Notes under the pieces: model-generated
The model's database searches: none
What the model was told of the DNA's origin: nothing
The model's input: the letters and a program-made list of their open reading frames with translations, nothing else
Made by a program: the position numbers and the translations under genes
DNA from: Janthinobacterium agaricidamnosum NBRC 102515 = DSM 9628
GTDB taxonomy: Bacteria > Pseudomonadota > Gammaproteobacteria > Burkholderiales > Burkholderiaceae_D
Direction of reading: 5' to 3'
Length of the DNA: 60,345 nucleotides
NCBI RefSeq assembly: GCF_000723165.1
Contig: NZ_HG322949.1
Location: 4,745,792 to 4,806,136, forward strand
Shown here: piece after piece, positions 38,226 to 46,178 of the stretch
Layout of the letters: each line of letters begins with the position of its first letter
Numbering within the stretch: the first letter of the stretch is position 1

Positions 38226-39779
38226 ATGAAACTATCCAGTAATGAGCCTATGCAGCCAGCAGTAGAATTTCGCGGCATTTCCAAGCATTTTGGACATGTG
38301 AAAGCGAACACCGACGTCAGTTTTTCGATCGCCAAGGGCGCCATTCATGGCCTGGTGGGAGAAAACGGCGCCGGCAAATCGACCTTGATGAGCATCCTGT
38401 ATGGATATTACCGCGCCGATGGCGGGGAGATCCTGCTCGACGGCCACGTCCAGCCGATCCGCAACAGCCAGGAAGCAATCCGTCTCGGCATCGGCATGGT
38501 GCACCAGCATTTCATGTTGGTGGAAAACTTCACCGTGCTCGACAACGTCATGCTGGGCACCGAAGGCGGCTTCAAGCTGAAAGCCCGGCGCACCGAAACG
38601 GAAGCGAAACTGCGCGAGATTTGCGAACGCTACCGGCTCGACGTCGATCCGCTGGCCAAGATCGAAGATCTGTCGGTCGGCGCGCAACAGCGCGTTGAAA
38701 TCCTGAAACAGATTTACCGCAGCGCCAATATCCTGATCCTCGACGAACCGACCGCCGTGCTGACCGCACAGGAAACCGCGTCGCTGTTTGAAATCCTGCG
38801 CCTGTTCAAGGAACAAGGCAAGACCATCATCCTGATCACGCACAAGCTGCAAGAGATCATGGACATCACCGACAGCGTCACTGTGATGCGCGGCGGCAAA
38901 GTCGTCGGCGCGGTGGACACCGCGGCCACCTCGAAAGAGGCATTGGCGAACATGATGGTGGGTCGTCCGATCCAGAGCCATTTGCCGCGCGCGCCGTACT
39001 ATCCGGGCGATAGCGTGCTCGACGTGCGCGACTTGCAATTATCCGACGAGCAAGCAGTCAAATTGCTGGCCGATATCAACTTTACCGTGCGGGCCGGCGA
39101 AATCGTCGCCATCGCCGGCGTGTCCGGCAATGGCCAGAGCGAATTGATGAATATCCTGTCCGGCATGAGCTTGCCAAGCTCGGGCAAGGTCGCCTTCCTC
39201 GGCAAGGACTTGCCGTTCGACAAACGCAGCGACGCCGACGGCTTGCCGCTGGCCTTCCGCGAGCTGGGCATCGCCCATATCCCGGAAGACCGCTTGCGCG
39301 ACGGTGTCGTCAAGAATTTTTCGGTAACGGAAAACACCATCCTGGGTTACCAGGAGCGCTTGAAAAACCGCTGGGGCCTGTTCGACTACAAGGCCATCGG
39401 CGCGCGCTGCGCCGACTTGCTGAAAGCGTTCGACGTACGTCCGGCCAATCCTGACTTGCGCATCGGCCTGCTGTCCGGCGGCAATCAGCAAAAAGTGGTG
39501 ATCGCGCGCGAAGTGCTGGCCCAGCCGAAGCTGATGCTGGTCGGCCAGCCGACCCGCGGGGTCGACATCGGCACCATCGAAAGCATCCATACACAATTGC
39601 TGGCGCTGCGCGACTCGGGCGTGGCGATCTTGCTGGTGTCGGTCGAACTGGAAGAAGTGCGGGCGCTGGCCGACCGCATTCTGGTCATGTGCGGCGGACG
39701 CATCACCGGGGAACTGAAGATTGAAGAATTCGATACCACCCGCATTGGTTTGCTGATGGGGGGGATGCATAAATCATGA
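38226..39779 (+). CDS. ABC transporter ATP-binding protein (double ATPase, nucleoside importer)
   Basis: A 517-residue protein with two ABC domains, like RbsA, MglA and NupA. The first has Walker A GLVGENGAGKSTLM, signature LSVGAQQRVEILK and Walker B ILILDEPTAVLT. The second has a degenerate Walker A GVSGNGQSELM, signature LSGGNQQKVVIAREV and LMLVGQPTRGVD. It powers uptake by the two permeases that follow. The stop overlaps the next start as ATGA. The first ATG (38226) is only five bases after the hairpin; an ATG at 38250 (MQPAVEF) is an alternative start, and neither has a strong ribosome site. Confidence 0.93.
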   Translation: MKLSSNEPMQPAVEFRGISKHFGHVKANTDVSFSIAKGAIHGLVGENGAGKSTLMSILYGYYRADGGEILLDGHVQPIRNSQEAIRLGIGMVHQHFMLVENFTVLDNVMLGTEGGFKLKARRTETEAKLREICERYRLDVDPLAKIEDLSVGAQQRVEILKQIYRSANILILDEPTAVLTAQETASLFEILRLFKEQGKTIILITHKLQEIMDITDSVTVMRGGKVVGAVDTAATSKEALANMMVGRPIQSHLPRAPYYPGDSVLDVRDLQLSDEQAVKLLADINFTVRAGEIVAIAGVSGNGQSELMNILSGMSLPSSGKVAFLGKDLPFDKRSDADGLPLAFRELGIAHIPEDRLRDGVVKNFSVTENTILGYQERLKNRWGLFDYKAIGARCADLLKAFDVRPANPDLRIGLLSGGNQQKVVIAREVLAQPKLMLVGQPTRGVDIGTIESIHTQLLALRDSGVAILLVSVELEEVRALADRILVMCGGRITGELKIEEFDTTRIGLLMGGMHKS

Positions 39780-40855
39780 ATAACGACTTGCCACGCTGGG
39801 CGACAGCCTTTGTCATGCCCGTTTTAAACTTGCTGTCGGCCTTGCTGGTCGCGGCGCTGGTGATCCACCTGCTGGGCGAAAGCCCGGTCGAATCGCTGTC
39901 GATCCTGGTCAATAGCGCGATCCTCAATCCGGAAGGCTTGAGTTACACGCTGTTCTACGCCAGCACCTTCATTTTCACCGGCCTGTCGGTATCGGTGGCG
40001 ATGCATGCCGGCCTGTTCAACATCGGCAGCGAAGGCCAGATGTATTTCGGCGGCCTGGGCCTGACCTTGGCGATGCTGGCGTTCGACCCGACCTGGCCGG
40101 CCTGGGCGCTGATCCCGGCCGCGATGCTGGGCGCGGCGCTGTTCGGCGCGCTGTGGGGCTTCATTCCCGGCTACCTGCAAGCCAAACGCGGCAGCCACAT
40201 CGTGGTCACCACCATCATGTTCAACTTCATCGCCGCCAGCCTGATGAACTTCGTGATCGTCAAATACCTGATCCCGGACGGCCAGCAAAACCCGGCCAGC
40301 CGCGTATTCGCGGCCAGCGGCGAAATGCCGCGCCTGAATACCTGGTTCCCGATCCTGGGCGACACGCCGCTGAACGTCGGCTTCCTGGTGGCCATCGGCG
40401 CGCTGGTGATTTACGGCGTGCTGGTGTCGCGTTCGGCGTGGGGCTACAAGCTGCGCGCCACCGGCCAGAACAAGGATGCGGCGCATTACGCCGGCATTTC
40501 GATCAGCAAGATGATCATCGTCGTGATGCTGATTTCCGGCGGCCTGGCCGGCCTGGCGTCGGTCAATTCCATCATGGGCTCGACCCATTACCTGAGCATG
40601 AACTTCCCGAGCGGCGCCGGTTTCATCGGCATCGCGATCGCGCTGATGGGCCGCAAGCATCCGCTCGGCATCTTCCTGTCGGCGGTGCTGTTCGGCGCGC
40701 TGATCCAGGGCGGCTTCGACTTGTCGCTGGAAAAACCGAATATTCCAGTTGAAACCTTCATCTTCATCCAGGGCTTGATCATCCTGTTCTGCGGTGCGAT
40801 GGAAAACTTTTACGCACCGGCCATAACGGCCCTGCTGAAACGGCGCAAGGGATAA
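39776..40855 (+). CDS. ABC transporter permease 1 (nucleoside importer, NupB/YufP type)
   Basis: A 359-residue inner-membrane protein of the BPD_transp_2 family with about nine to ten hydrophobic segments. It contains the family's ATGQNKDAAHYAGISISKMI stretch (coupling loop) and GAGFIGIAIALMGRKHPLGI. It forms a heteromeric channel with the product of the next gene and is driven by the double ATPase. Its start overlaps the ATPase stop by four bases, and four bases separate it from permease 2, so translation is coupled. Confidence 0.92.
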   Translation: MNNDLPRWATAFVMPVLNLLSALLVAALVIHLLGESPVESLSILVNSAILNPEGLSYTLFYASTFIFTGLSVSVAMHAGLFNIGSEGQMYFGGLGLTLAMLAFDPTWPAWALIPAAMLGAALFGALWGFIPGYLQAKRGSHIVVTTIMFNFIAASLMNFVIVKYLIPDGQQNPASRVFAASGEMPRLNTWFPILGDTPLNVGFLVAIGALVIYGVLVSRSAWGYKLRATGQNKDAAHYAGISISKMIIVVMLISGGLAGLASVNSIMGSTHYLSMNFPSGAGFIGIAIALMGRKHPLGIFLSAVLFGALIQGGFDLSLEKPNIPVETFIFIQGLIILFCGAMENFYAPAITALLKRRKG

Positions 40856-40859
40856 CAGC

Positions 40860-41831
40860 ATGACACTCGACGACTTTCATTTCGCCAGCATCCTGGTATC
40901 GACCGTGCGCAACGCGCCGGTACTGATTTTTGCCGCCATGGCCGGCCTGTTCGCCGAACGCAGCGGCGTCATCGACATCGGCCTGGAAGGCAAGATTTTG
41001 GCCAGCGCCTTCACCTCGGCGGCGGTGGCCTACAGCACCCAGAACCCTTGGTACGGCATGGCCGCCGGCATGCTGGTGTGCGTCTTGCTGGCCTTGCTGC
41101 AAGGTTATGTCAGCATCACCCAGAAGGGCAACCAATTGGTGGCCGGCATCGCCATCAACATCGCCATGAGCGGCCTGACCTTCGTGCTGGCGCAGTTTTT
41201 CTTCCAGCAAGGCGGTCGCACGCCGGACCTGGGCGATGCGCGCCTGTTCGACGTGGTCCTGCCAGGCGCCCACTACCTGCATGGCGTGCCGTTCCTCGGC
41301 TGGTTCTACGGTCATTTGATCGGCGGCCATTCGGTGCTGGTGTATCTCGCCTTCCTGCTGGTGCCGCTGGTGCACTGGCTGCTGTATCACAGCCGTTTCG
41401 GCTTGCGTCTGCGCGCCTGCGGCGAAAACCCGCATGCGGCCGATGCGGCCGGCATCAGCGTCGAACGCCAGCGCTATATCGCCATGCTGGTGGCTGGCGT
41501 GCTGTGCTCGTTCTCGGGCGCCTACCTGGCGATCGTGCAAAGCGGCTTTTTCTTGCGCGACATGTCGGCCGGCGCCGGTTACCTGGCGCTGACGGCAATG
41601 GTGTTCGGCAACTGGCGTCCCTTCCACACCTTCCTCGGCTGCCTGATGTTCGGTTTCTTCAGCGCGATCCAGATCCAGATCGAAGGCGTGGACTTGCCGG
41701 TCATCGGCCGCATTCCAGGTTCGCTGATCCAGATGGTGCCGTACGTGGTGACCGTGATCGTGCTGGCCGGCCTGATGGCCAAATCGGTGGCGCCGAAATC
41801 GCTCGGCACGCCATTCATCAAATCGCGCTGA
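40860..41831 (+). CDS. ABC transporter permease 2 (nucleoside importer, NupC/YufQ type)
   Basis: A 323-residue partner permease with ERSGVIDIGLEGKILASAF near the start, RACGENPHAADAAGISVERQ as coupling loop, and GAGYLALTAMVFGNWRPFHT. It has about eight to nine membrane segments. This is the last gene of the importer operon; a 12-bp hairpin follows directly. The pairing of two such permeases with a BMP protein and a double ATPase is the hallmark of nucleoside importers. Confidence 0.92.
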   Translation: MTLDDFHFASILVSTVRNAPVLIFAAMAGLFAERSGVIDIGLEGKILASAFTSAAVAYSTQNPWYGMAAGMLVCVLLALLQGYVSITQKGNQLVAGIAINIAMSGLTFVLAQFFFQQGGRTPDLGDARLFDVVLPGAHYLHGVPFLGWFYGHLIGGHSVLVYLAFLLVPLVHWLLYHSRFGLRLRACGENPHAADAAGISVERQRYIAMLVAGVLCSFSGAYLAIVQSGFFLRDMSAGAGYLALTAMVFGNWRPFHTFLGCLMFGFFSAIQIQIEGVDLPVIGRIPGSLIQMVPYVVTVIVLAGLMAKSVAPKSLGTPFIKSR

Positions 41832-41841
41832 TTTGATGCCC

Positions 41842-41871
41842 ACACCGGAGAGCCGCTGCGCTCTCCGGTGT
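41842..41871. terminator. Hairpin terminator after the ABC importer operon
   Basis: ACACCGGAGAGC (41842-41853) pairs perfectly with GCTCTCCGGTGT (41860-41871). The U-run is weak. It lies between the convergent importer and nuclease genes and can serve both. Confidence 0.7.
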
Positions 41872-41908
41872 ACTTCGTATCCTTCCCCCTGCCGCCGAAG
41901 CAACGGCC

Positions 41909-42976
41909 TTACGGCCAAATCGCCTGCAACAACGCCGCCAGGTGGTAACCGCCCTTGATCAGCTGGCTCTTGGCCAGCGCCGAGCTGGGCTCCGGATAGT
42001 TGTCCGGCACTTGCAGCGCCCACACCGGATAACTGTCGCCCTTGCGGCTGGTTTGCAGCGTGGCCGGGCCCGCCGCCACATCGGCATACGCCAGCTTGGC
42101 CGCGGCCAGCGCATCGTCGGCCCACTGGTACGGCCAGGTCGCCGGATCGCCGCTATTGCCGGCCACCGCAGGTTTTCCGGCGATCACGATATCGGCGAAC
42201 TGGTCCGGCGTGCGGGCGCCGATGCGGCGCATCGCATAATCGACCACCGTCGTATCCCAATAAGAATGGAAGGGTTTGGTGGCCGGTTTCGGAGCGGCCG
42301 AGACCGCCTTGACTTCGGCGCCCTCCCTGGCGGCTGCGGCCGGGATCAGCTTGCCGGATGAAACGCTCAGCCTGGCGTCGTCCAGCAGCAAATTATTGCC
42401 GCCGCGCGCATTGAAGATCACCACATCATCGATTTGCGCCTTGCTAAGCGGCACCACAAAGCGGCCATCCTTGCTGACATACGCCGCGCCGACATGCAGC
42501 GGCTGGTGGATGTCGCCAGTCATGTGGGTAATCAGAATCAAGGCCTGGCGCTTGCTGAAATGGTGCGGATTGCTGGCCGCCTCATCCTTACCTTGCAACA
42601 CAGAAATGGCCTGCTTCAGCGTTTGCACGATATCGTCGGCGGCGCTGCCGGCGGCGCCGTCATGGTAATGCGTATCCTGGAACGGGATATCGGTGTAATG
42701 GTATTCGCCGTGCTGCGGATTGGCGACCACGTAGGCGATCATTTCGTCGGTTTGCGGGCCGCAATACGTGCCCTTGACGCAATCGGGCCAGTTGGCGATC
42801 TTCTCCAGGCTTTCACCCGGCAACAGCAAGGCCGCAACCTGCTTTTGAGCATTACTGCCCTTGATCAATTGATCGGCGATGGCAGCGACGACACGGTGGC
42901 CGTCATTGCCCCAAGCCATGACATTGCCGGCCGCAAAGGCACTGCCCAGTGCCAGCACGCATAATAATTTCTTCAT
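41909..42976 (-). CDS. Exported S1/P1-type nuclease
   Basis: A 355-residue zinc nuclease of the S1/P1 family, which cuts single-stranded DNA and RNA and removes 3'-phosphates. The signal peptide (MKKLLCVLALGSAFAAGNVM) is cut before a Trp, giving a mature start WGNDGHRVVA; the N-terminal Trp and the His are zinc ligands in this family. Further zinc residues lie in HYTDIPFQD and in LITHMTGDIHQPLHVG. The ATG at 42976 follows AAGGTATATC. It lies 23 bases behind the phospholipase-D-like gene. It would generate nucleotides in the periplasm or outside the cell for the 5'-nucleotidase nearby. Confidence 0.92.
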   Translation of the reverse strand: MKKLLCVLALGSAFAAGNVMAWGNDGHRVVAAIADQLIKGSNAQKQVAALLLPGESLEKIANWPDCVKGTYCGPQTDEMIAYVVANPQHGEYHYTDIPFQDTHYHDGAAGSAADDIVQTLKQAISVLQGKDEAASNPHHFSKRQALILITHMTGDIHQPLHVGAAYVSKDGRFVVPLSKAQIDDVVIFNARGGNNLLLDDARLSVSSGKLIPAAAAREGAEVKAVSAAPKPATKPFHSYWDTTVVDYAMRRIGARTPDQFADIVIAGKPAVAGNSGDPATWPYQWADDALAAAKLAYADVAAGPATLQTSRKGDSYPVWALQVPDNYPEPSSALAKSQLIKGGYHLAALLQAIWP

Positions 42977-42999
42977 GATATACCTTGTCATCGAATGGA

Positions 43000-44226
43000 T
43001 TATTGCGGGCTGGCCTTGGCCGGTTTTGGATAATCCTTATTGATATCGAGCGGCTGGGCGTATGCCGAATCCCACGCTTGCTGATGCAGCGCGGCCAGGC
43101 GCTGCGCCATTTTTTCATTGCGCATCACCACTTCCAGGTTGCGCGACAAGTCGAAATAACCGCCCGACCAGTTGCTGGTGCCGACCCAGGCCAGCTTGCC
43201 GTCGATGCTCATGGTCTTGCTGTGGATCACGCGCGCGAACGGGATAAAACCGGTCGATGCGGTCGGGATCGTGACGATCCTGATTTCCACGTTCGGCAAG
43301 ATCGCCAGGCTTTTCAGGTAAGCCAGCGCCGGCGCTTCGGTATTCCAGTTCGACACCATCAGCTTGATCCTGACGCCGCGGTTGGCCGCCGCGCGCAGCG
43401 CATTGTCGATCACAGCGTAGTATGGACGGGTGCGGTTCGGGCCGTAGGACAGCGGCGCATAGTCGAGCAACTGGATACGCACTTCATTCCTGGCTTCAGC
43501 CAGCAGGGCCGGCAAGCCGGTTTCGGAATCGCCGACGCCGGGCGGGTTGTAAGCGTTCGGGCTAGCCAGCAAGAAATCTTTTTGTGCATAGTCGGCGGCC
43601 ACCACCTTGCCGTTCAACGGCGTCACGCGGGCGCCCTGGGCGCTGACGGCTTGCGCTTGCCAATCCTGGTCGAAGATCGCCTGCACCTGGCTGACCATGG
43701 CCGGCTCGGTAATTTTCAGGCCGGTTTCATGGATGTGCGAAAACGAGCGCCAGTCGAAATTCTGGCTGCCGACATAGGCCGCCTGGCCATCGACCACCAG
43801 GTATTTGGCGTGCACGATGCCATTGCCGGTCAGCTTGCTGTAATCGATGATGCGCAATTCGAGGTTCGGAATCGCCTTCAATTGGGCAATGGTCGGCGCT
43901 TCCGACAAGCCGACGCCTTTCTGGTCCAGCAAGAAACGGATCTTGACGCCGCGCTGGCCGGCCGCCGTCAGGCTGGCCAGCACCTGGTCGAAGGCGCTGC
44001 CCGGCTTGCCGACCACATAGAACTGGGCAATGACGATTTCTTTCTTGGCCGAATCGAACAACTCGCTCCATACGGCGACCGGGTTGCGCAAGTCGCTATT
44101 GCTCAAGGTAGTTTCCAGCGGTGCGGTTTGCACCAGTTCAAAACCCGGTATCGTGAAGTCGGCATGGGCGCTGCCGGCCAGGCCAAACAGCGTGGACAGT
44201 ACAGCAGGAAGTAAAAAACGGCGCAT
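43000..44226 (-). CDS. Exported phospholipase D-like protein (two HKD motifs)
   Basis: A 408-residue protein with a signal peptide (FLLPAVLSTLFGLAGSAHA) and two HKD motifs: HAKYLVVDGQAAYVGSQN and HSKTMSIDGKLAWVGTSN. Both catalytic sets, HxKx4D plus GS/GT-x-N, are complete. PLD-superfamily enzymes include phospholipases, cardiolipin synthases and nucleases. Secretion and cotranscription with an S1/P1 nuclease make either lipid or nucleic-acid phosphodiester cleavage possible. The ATG follows AAGGAATACC. A substrate cannot be assigned from sequence. Confidence 0.88.
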   Translation of the reverse strand: MRRFLLPAVLSTLFGLAGSAHADFTIPGFELVQTAPLETTLSNSDLRNPVAVWSELFDSAKKEIVIAQFYVVGKPGSAFDQVLASLTAAGQRGVKIRFLLDQKGVGLSEAPTIAQLKAIPNLELRIIDYSKLTGNGIVHAKYLVVDGQAAYVGSQNFDWRSFSHIHETGLKITEPAMVSQVQAIFDQDWQAQAVSAQGARVTPLNGKVVAADYAQKDFLLASPNAYNPPGVGDSETGLPALLAEARNEVRIQLLDYAPLSYGPNRTRPYYAVIDNALRAAANRGVRIKLMVSNWNTEAPALAYLKSLAILPNVEIRIVTIPTASTGFIPFARVIHSKTMSIDGKLAWVGTSNWSGGYFDLSRNLEVVMRNEKMAQRLAALHQQAWDSAYAQPLDINKDYPKPAKASPQ

Positions 44227-44259
44227 GGTATTCCTTGTTCGGTGGGGGTGAATGAATGA

Positions 44260-45984
44260 TTATGGGGCACGCTGGATGCGCCCGGCAGGCGTGGCCAGGC
44301 CGGCCGGTTTACCGCGACGCGCCTGGTCGGTCAGGTAATCGTTGAGCGCGTCGATATCGCGCACGCCGCTATCGAGCCGCGCCTTGCCTTCGGCAAAGAT
44401 CGAAAATTTGTCGCCGCCTTCGGCCAAGAAGCTGTTGGCCACGACCCGGTAGCTTTGCCGGTCGTCCAGCGCAACACCATGCAACTTGATACTGTCCGGC
44501 AGCACGCGCGCGCCCAGCGGGCGCTGACTGTCCCAACGATAACTGAAACCGTCCGACACTTGCAGCAAGCCGCCGTCGGACGCCTCCGCATCTTGCCACT
44601 GCTGTTCCAGCAAGCGGCGAATTTGCGCGCCGCTCAAGTCCATCAACACCAGCGTGTTACCGAAGGGCAGCACCATCTGGGTCTGACCCAGGCTGGCCAC
44701 CGAACCGGCACCCGCTTCCAGATTGGTGCGGATGCCGCCATTATTCATGAAAGCAATCTGGGCGCCGCTGGCCCGCGCACCGAACAAGGTGCTGTCGGCC
44801 ACCACATCGCCCAGCGCCGACTCGCCGCTGCCGGCCGGGTCGTTGCTGACCGTGCTACTGGCGATGCGGGCCACCGGACGCGACAGCTCGGCCTTGCTGC
44901 GCTGTTTCACCGCCTGCAAGTAAGCACTGACGGCCGGGTCGGGCGCATACGCGCCCTGCTGCATCACCACATTGCTGGCGCTGACATCGCGCACGCGATT
45001 GCTGGCTGGATCTATACTGAGTTTAATGCGCGACAGCATGTGGCCACCCATCTCGGCTTGCGTCACCAGCTTGCCGCCGACGCGGCACAGATAACCCTGG
45101 TGGGAATGGCCGCTGATCACCAGCCGCACGGCGGGATCGATGCGCTGCGCCACGGCGACCACCGGACCGGTCAGATGGTTGCAATCGGTCTGGTCGACGG
45201 CATCGATGGTATTGCCCCCCTGATGCAGCAAGACGACGAACACACCGACGCCCTGGGCCCGCAATTCCGGCAGCACGCGGTTGATCGCGTCGGCTTCATC
45301 GATGAATTGCAAGCCGGCGATGCCGGAAGGAACCACCACCGAAGCCGTGTCCCGCAACACCGCGCCGATAAAAGCAACCTTGATGCCATGCGCCTGTTCG
45401 ATGCGGTAAGCCGGCATGAAGGGTTTGCCGGTGCTGCTGTCGATCACGTTGGCGGCCAGGTAAGTGAATTGGGCACCGCGATAATCCGGGCGGTATTGGC
45501 AAGCCTTGTCGGGCCGTGGCGAGTCGCAGCCGCCGTTTTGCTGGCGCAGCAATTCCAGCCGGCCCTGGTCGAATTCATGGTTGCCGACCGAGCTGGCCTT
45601 CATGCCCAGCATATTCATGGCGACGATGCTCGGTTCGTCGGCCCACATCGACGACATGGCCGGACTGGCGCCGACCAGGTCGCCGTTACCGACAAAAATC
45701 AATTGCGGGTCTTCGCGGCGCCAGGCCGCCAACGCGCCGGACAGCGTATCGATGCCGCCGGCGCGCACCGTATCAGCTTTGCCGGCCGCGCTGGTGTAGC
45801 TGAAGGTGCTGCTGTCCAGGTTGCCGTGGAAATCATTCAAGGCGACCAGGTTGATTTCCAGCGGCGCGACCGGCGGCGACAAGGTGACGCAAGCAGACAA
45901 GGCCAGCAACGGCGCCAGCGCGGCCAGCGTTGTGAAACGCATGGGCAAACCAGGCAAGGTGGACGATAGGGAAAAGAATTTCAT
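44260..45984 (-). CDS. Exported bifunctional UDP-sugar hydrolase/5'-nucleotidase
   Basis: A protein of about 574 residues of the UshA/5'-nucleotidase family. The metallophosphatase domain has LVALNDFHGNLDSS, VGNGDLVGASPAMSS, GNHEFDQGR and VISGHSHQGY. The C-terminal specificity domain has MNNGGIRTNLEAGAG and LPFGNTLVLMDLSGAQ. The region LLALSAC near the front is a lipobox, so it is probably a lipoprotein; an ATG at 45942 would give a compact lipoprotein signal, while the ATG at 45984 has a GGAG ten bases upstream. It removes phosphate from nucleotides, giving nucleosides for import. It stands 33 bases upstream of the PLD-like gene on the same strand. Confidence 0.92.
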   Translation of the reverse strand: MKFFSLSSTLPGLPMRFTTLAALAPLLALSACVTLSPPVAPLEINLVALNDFHGNLDSSTFSYTSAAGKADTVRAGGIDTLSGALAAWRREDPQLIFVGNGDLVGASPAMSSMWADEPSIVAMNMLGMKASSVGNHEFDQGRLELLRQQNGGCDSPRPDKACQYRPDYRGAQFTYLAANVIDSSTGKPFMPAYRIEQAHGIKVAFIGAVLRDTASVVVPSGIAGLQFIDEADAINRVLPELRAQGVGVFVVLLHQGGNTIDAVDQTDCNHLTGPVVAVAQRIDPAVRLVISGHSHQGYLCRVGGKLVTQAEMGGHMLSRIKLSIDPASNRVRDVSASNVVMQQGAYAPDPAVSAYLQAVKQRSKAELSRPVARIASSTVSNDPAGSGESALGDVVADSTLFGARASGAQIAFMNNGGIRTNLEAGAGSVASLGQTQMVLPFGNTLVLMDLSGAQIRRLLEQQWQDAEASDGGLLQVSDGFSYRWDSQRPLGARVLPDSIKLHGVALDDRQSYRVVANSFLAEGGDKFSIFAEGKARLDSGVRDIDALNDYLTDQARRGKPAGLATPAGRIQRAP

Positions 45985-46086
45985 GAACGAGACACTCCGG
46001 TGCTGGACCAGGCCTGTTGAGGAGGCCATGCTTGAAAATACTGAACAATATACTCAAGCATGACTAATGGAAATATTGAATCGACA

Positions 46087-46113
46087 AATAAAAAACAGGC
46101 CCGCAGGCCTGTT
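46087..46113 (-). terminator. Rho-independent terminator after TonB receptor 2
   Basis: AACAGGCC (46094-46101) pairs with GGCCTGTT (46106-46113), followed on the minus strand by a U-run. It lies 65 bases past the receptor stop. Confidence 0.85.
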
Positions 46114-46134
46114 AGGAATTTACTTCAAACACAA

Positions 46135-46166
46135 GCCCCGCAGCAGCGTAGCAAATGCTGCGGGGC
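46135..46166 (-). terminator. Hairpin directly after TonB receptor 2
   Basis: GCCCCGCAGCA (46135-46145) pairs perfectly with TGCTGCGGGGC (46156-46166). It is followed on the minus strand by a U-rich but interrupted run, 12 bases past the receptor stop. With the terminator at 46087-46113 it forms a tandem pair. Confidence 0.7.
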
Positions 46167-46178
46167 TCATGTTGTTGC

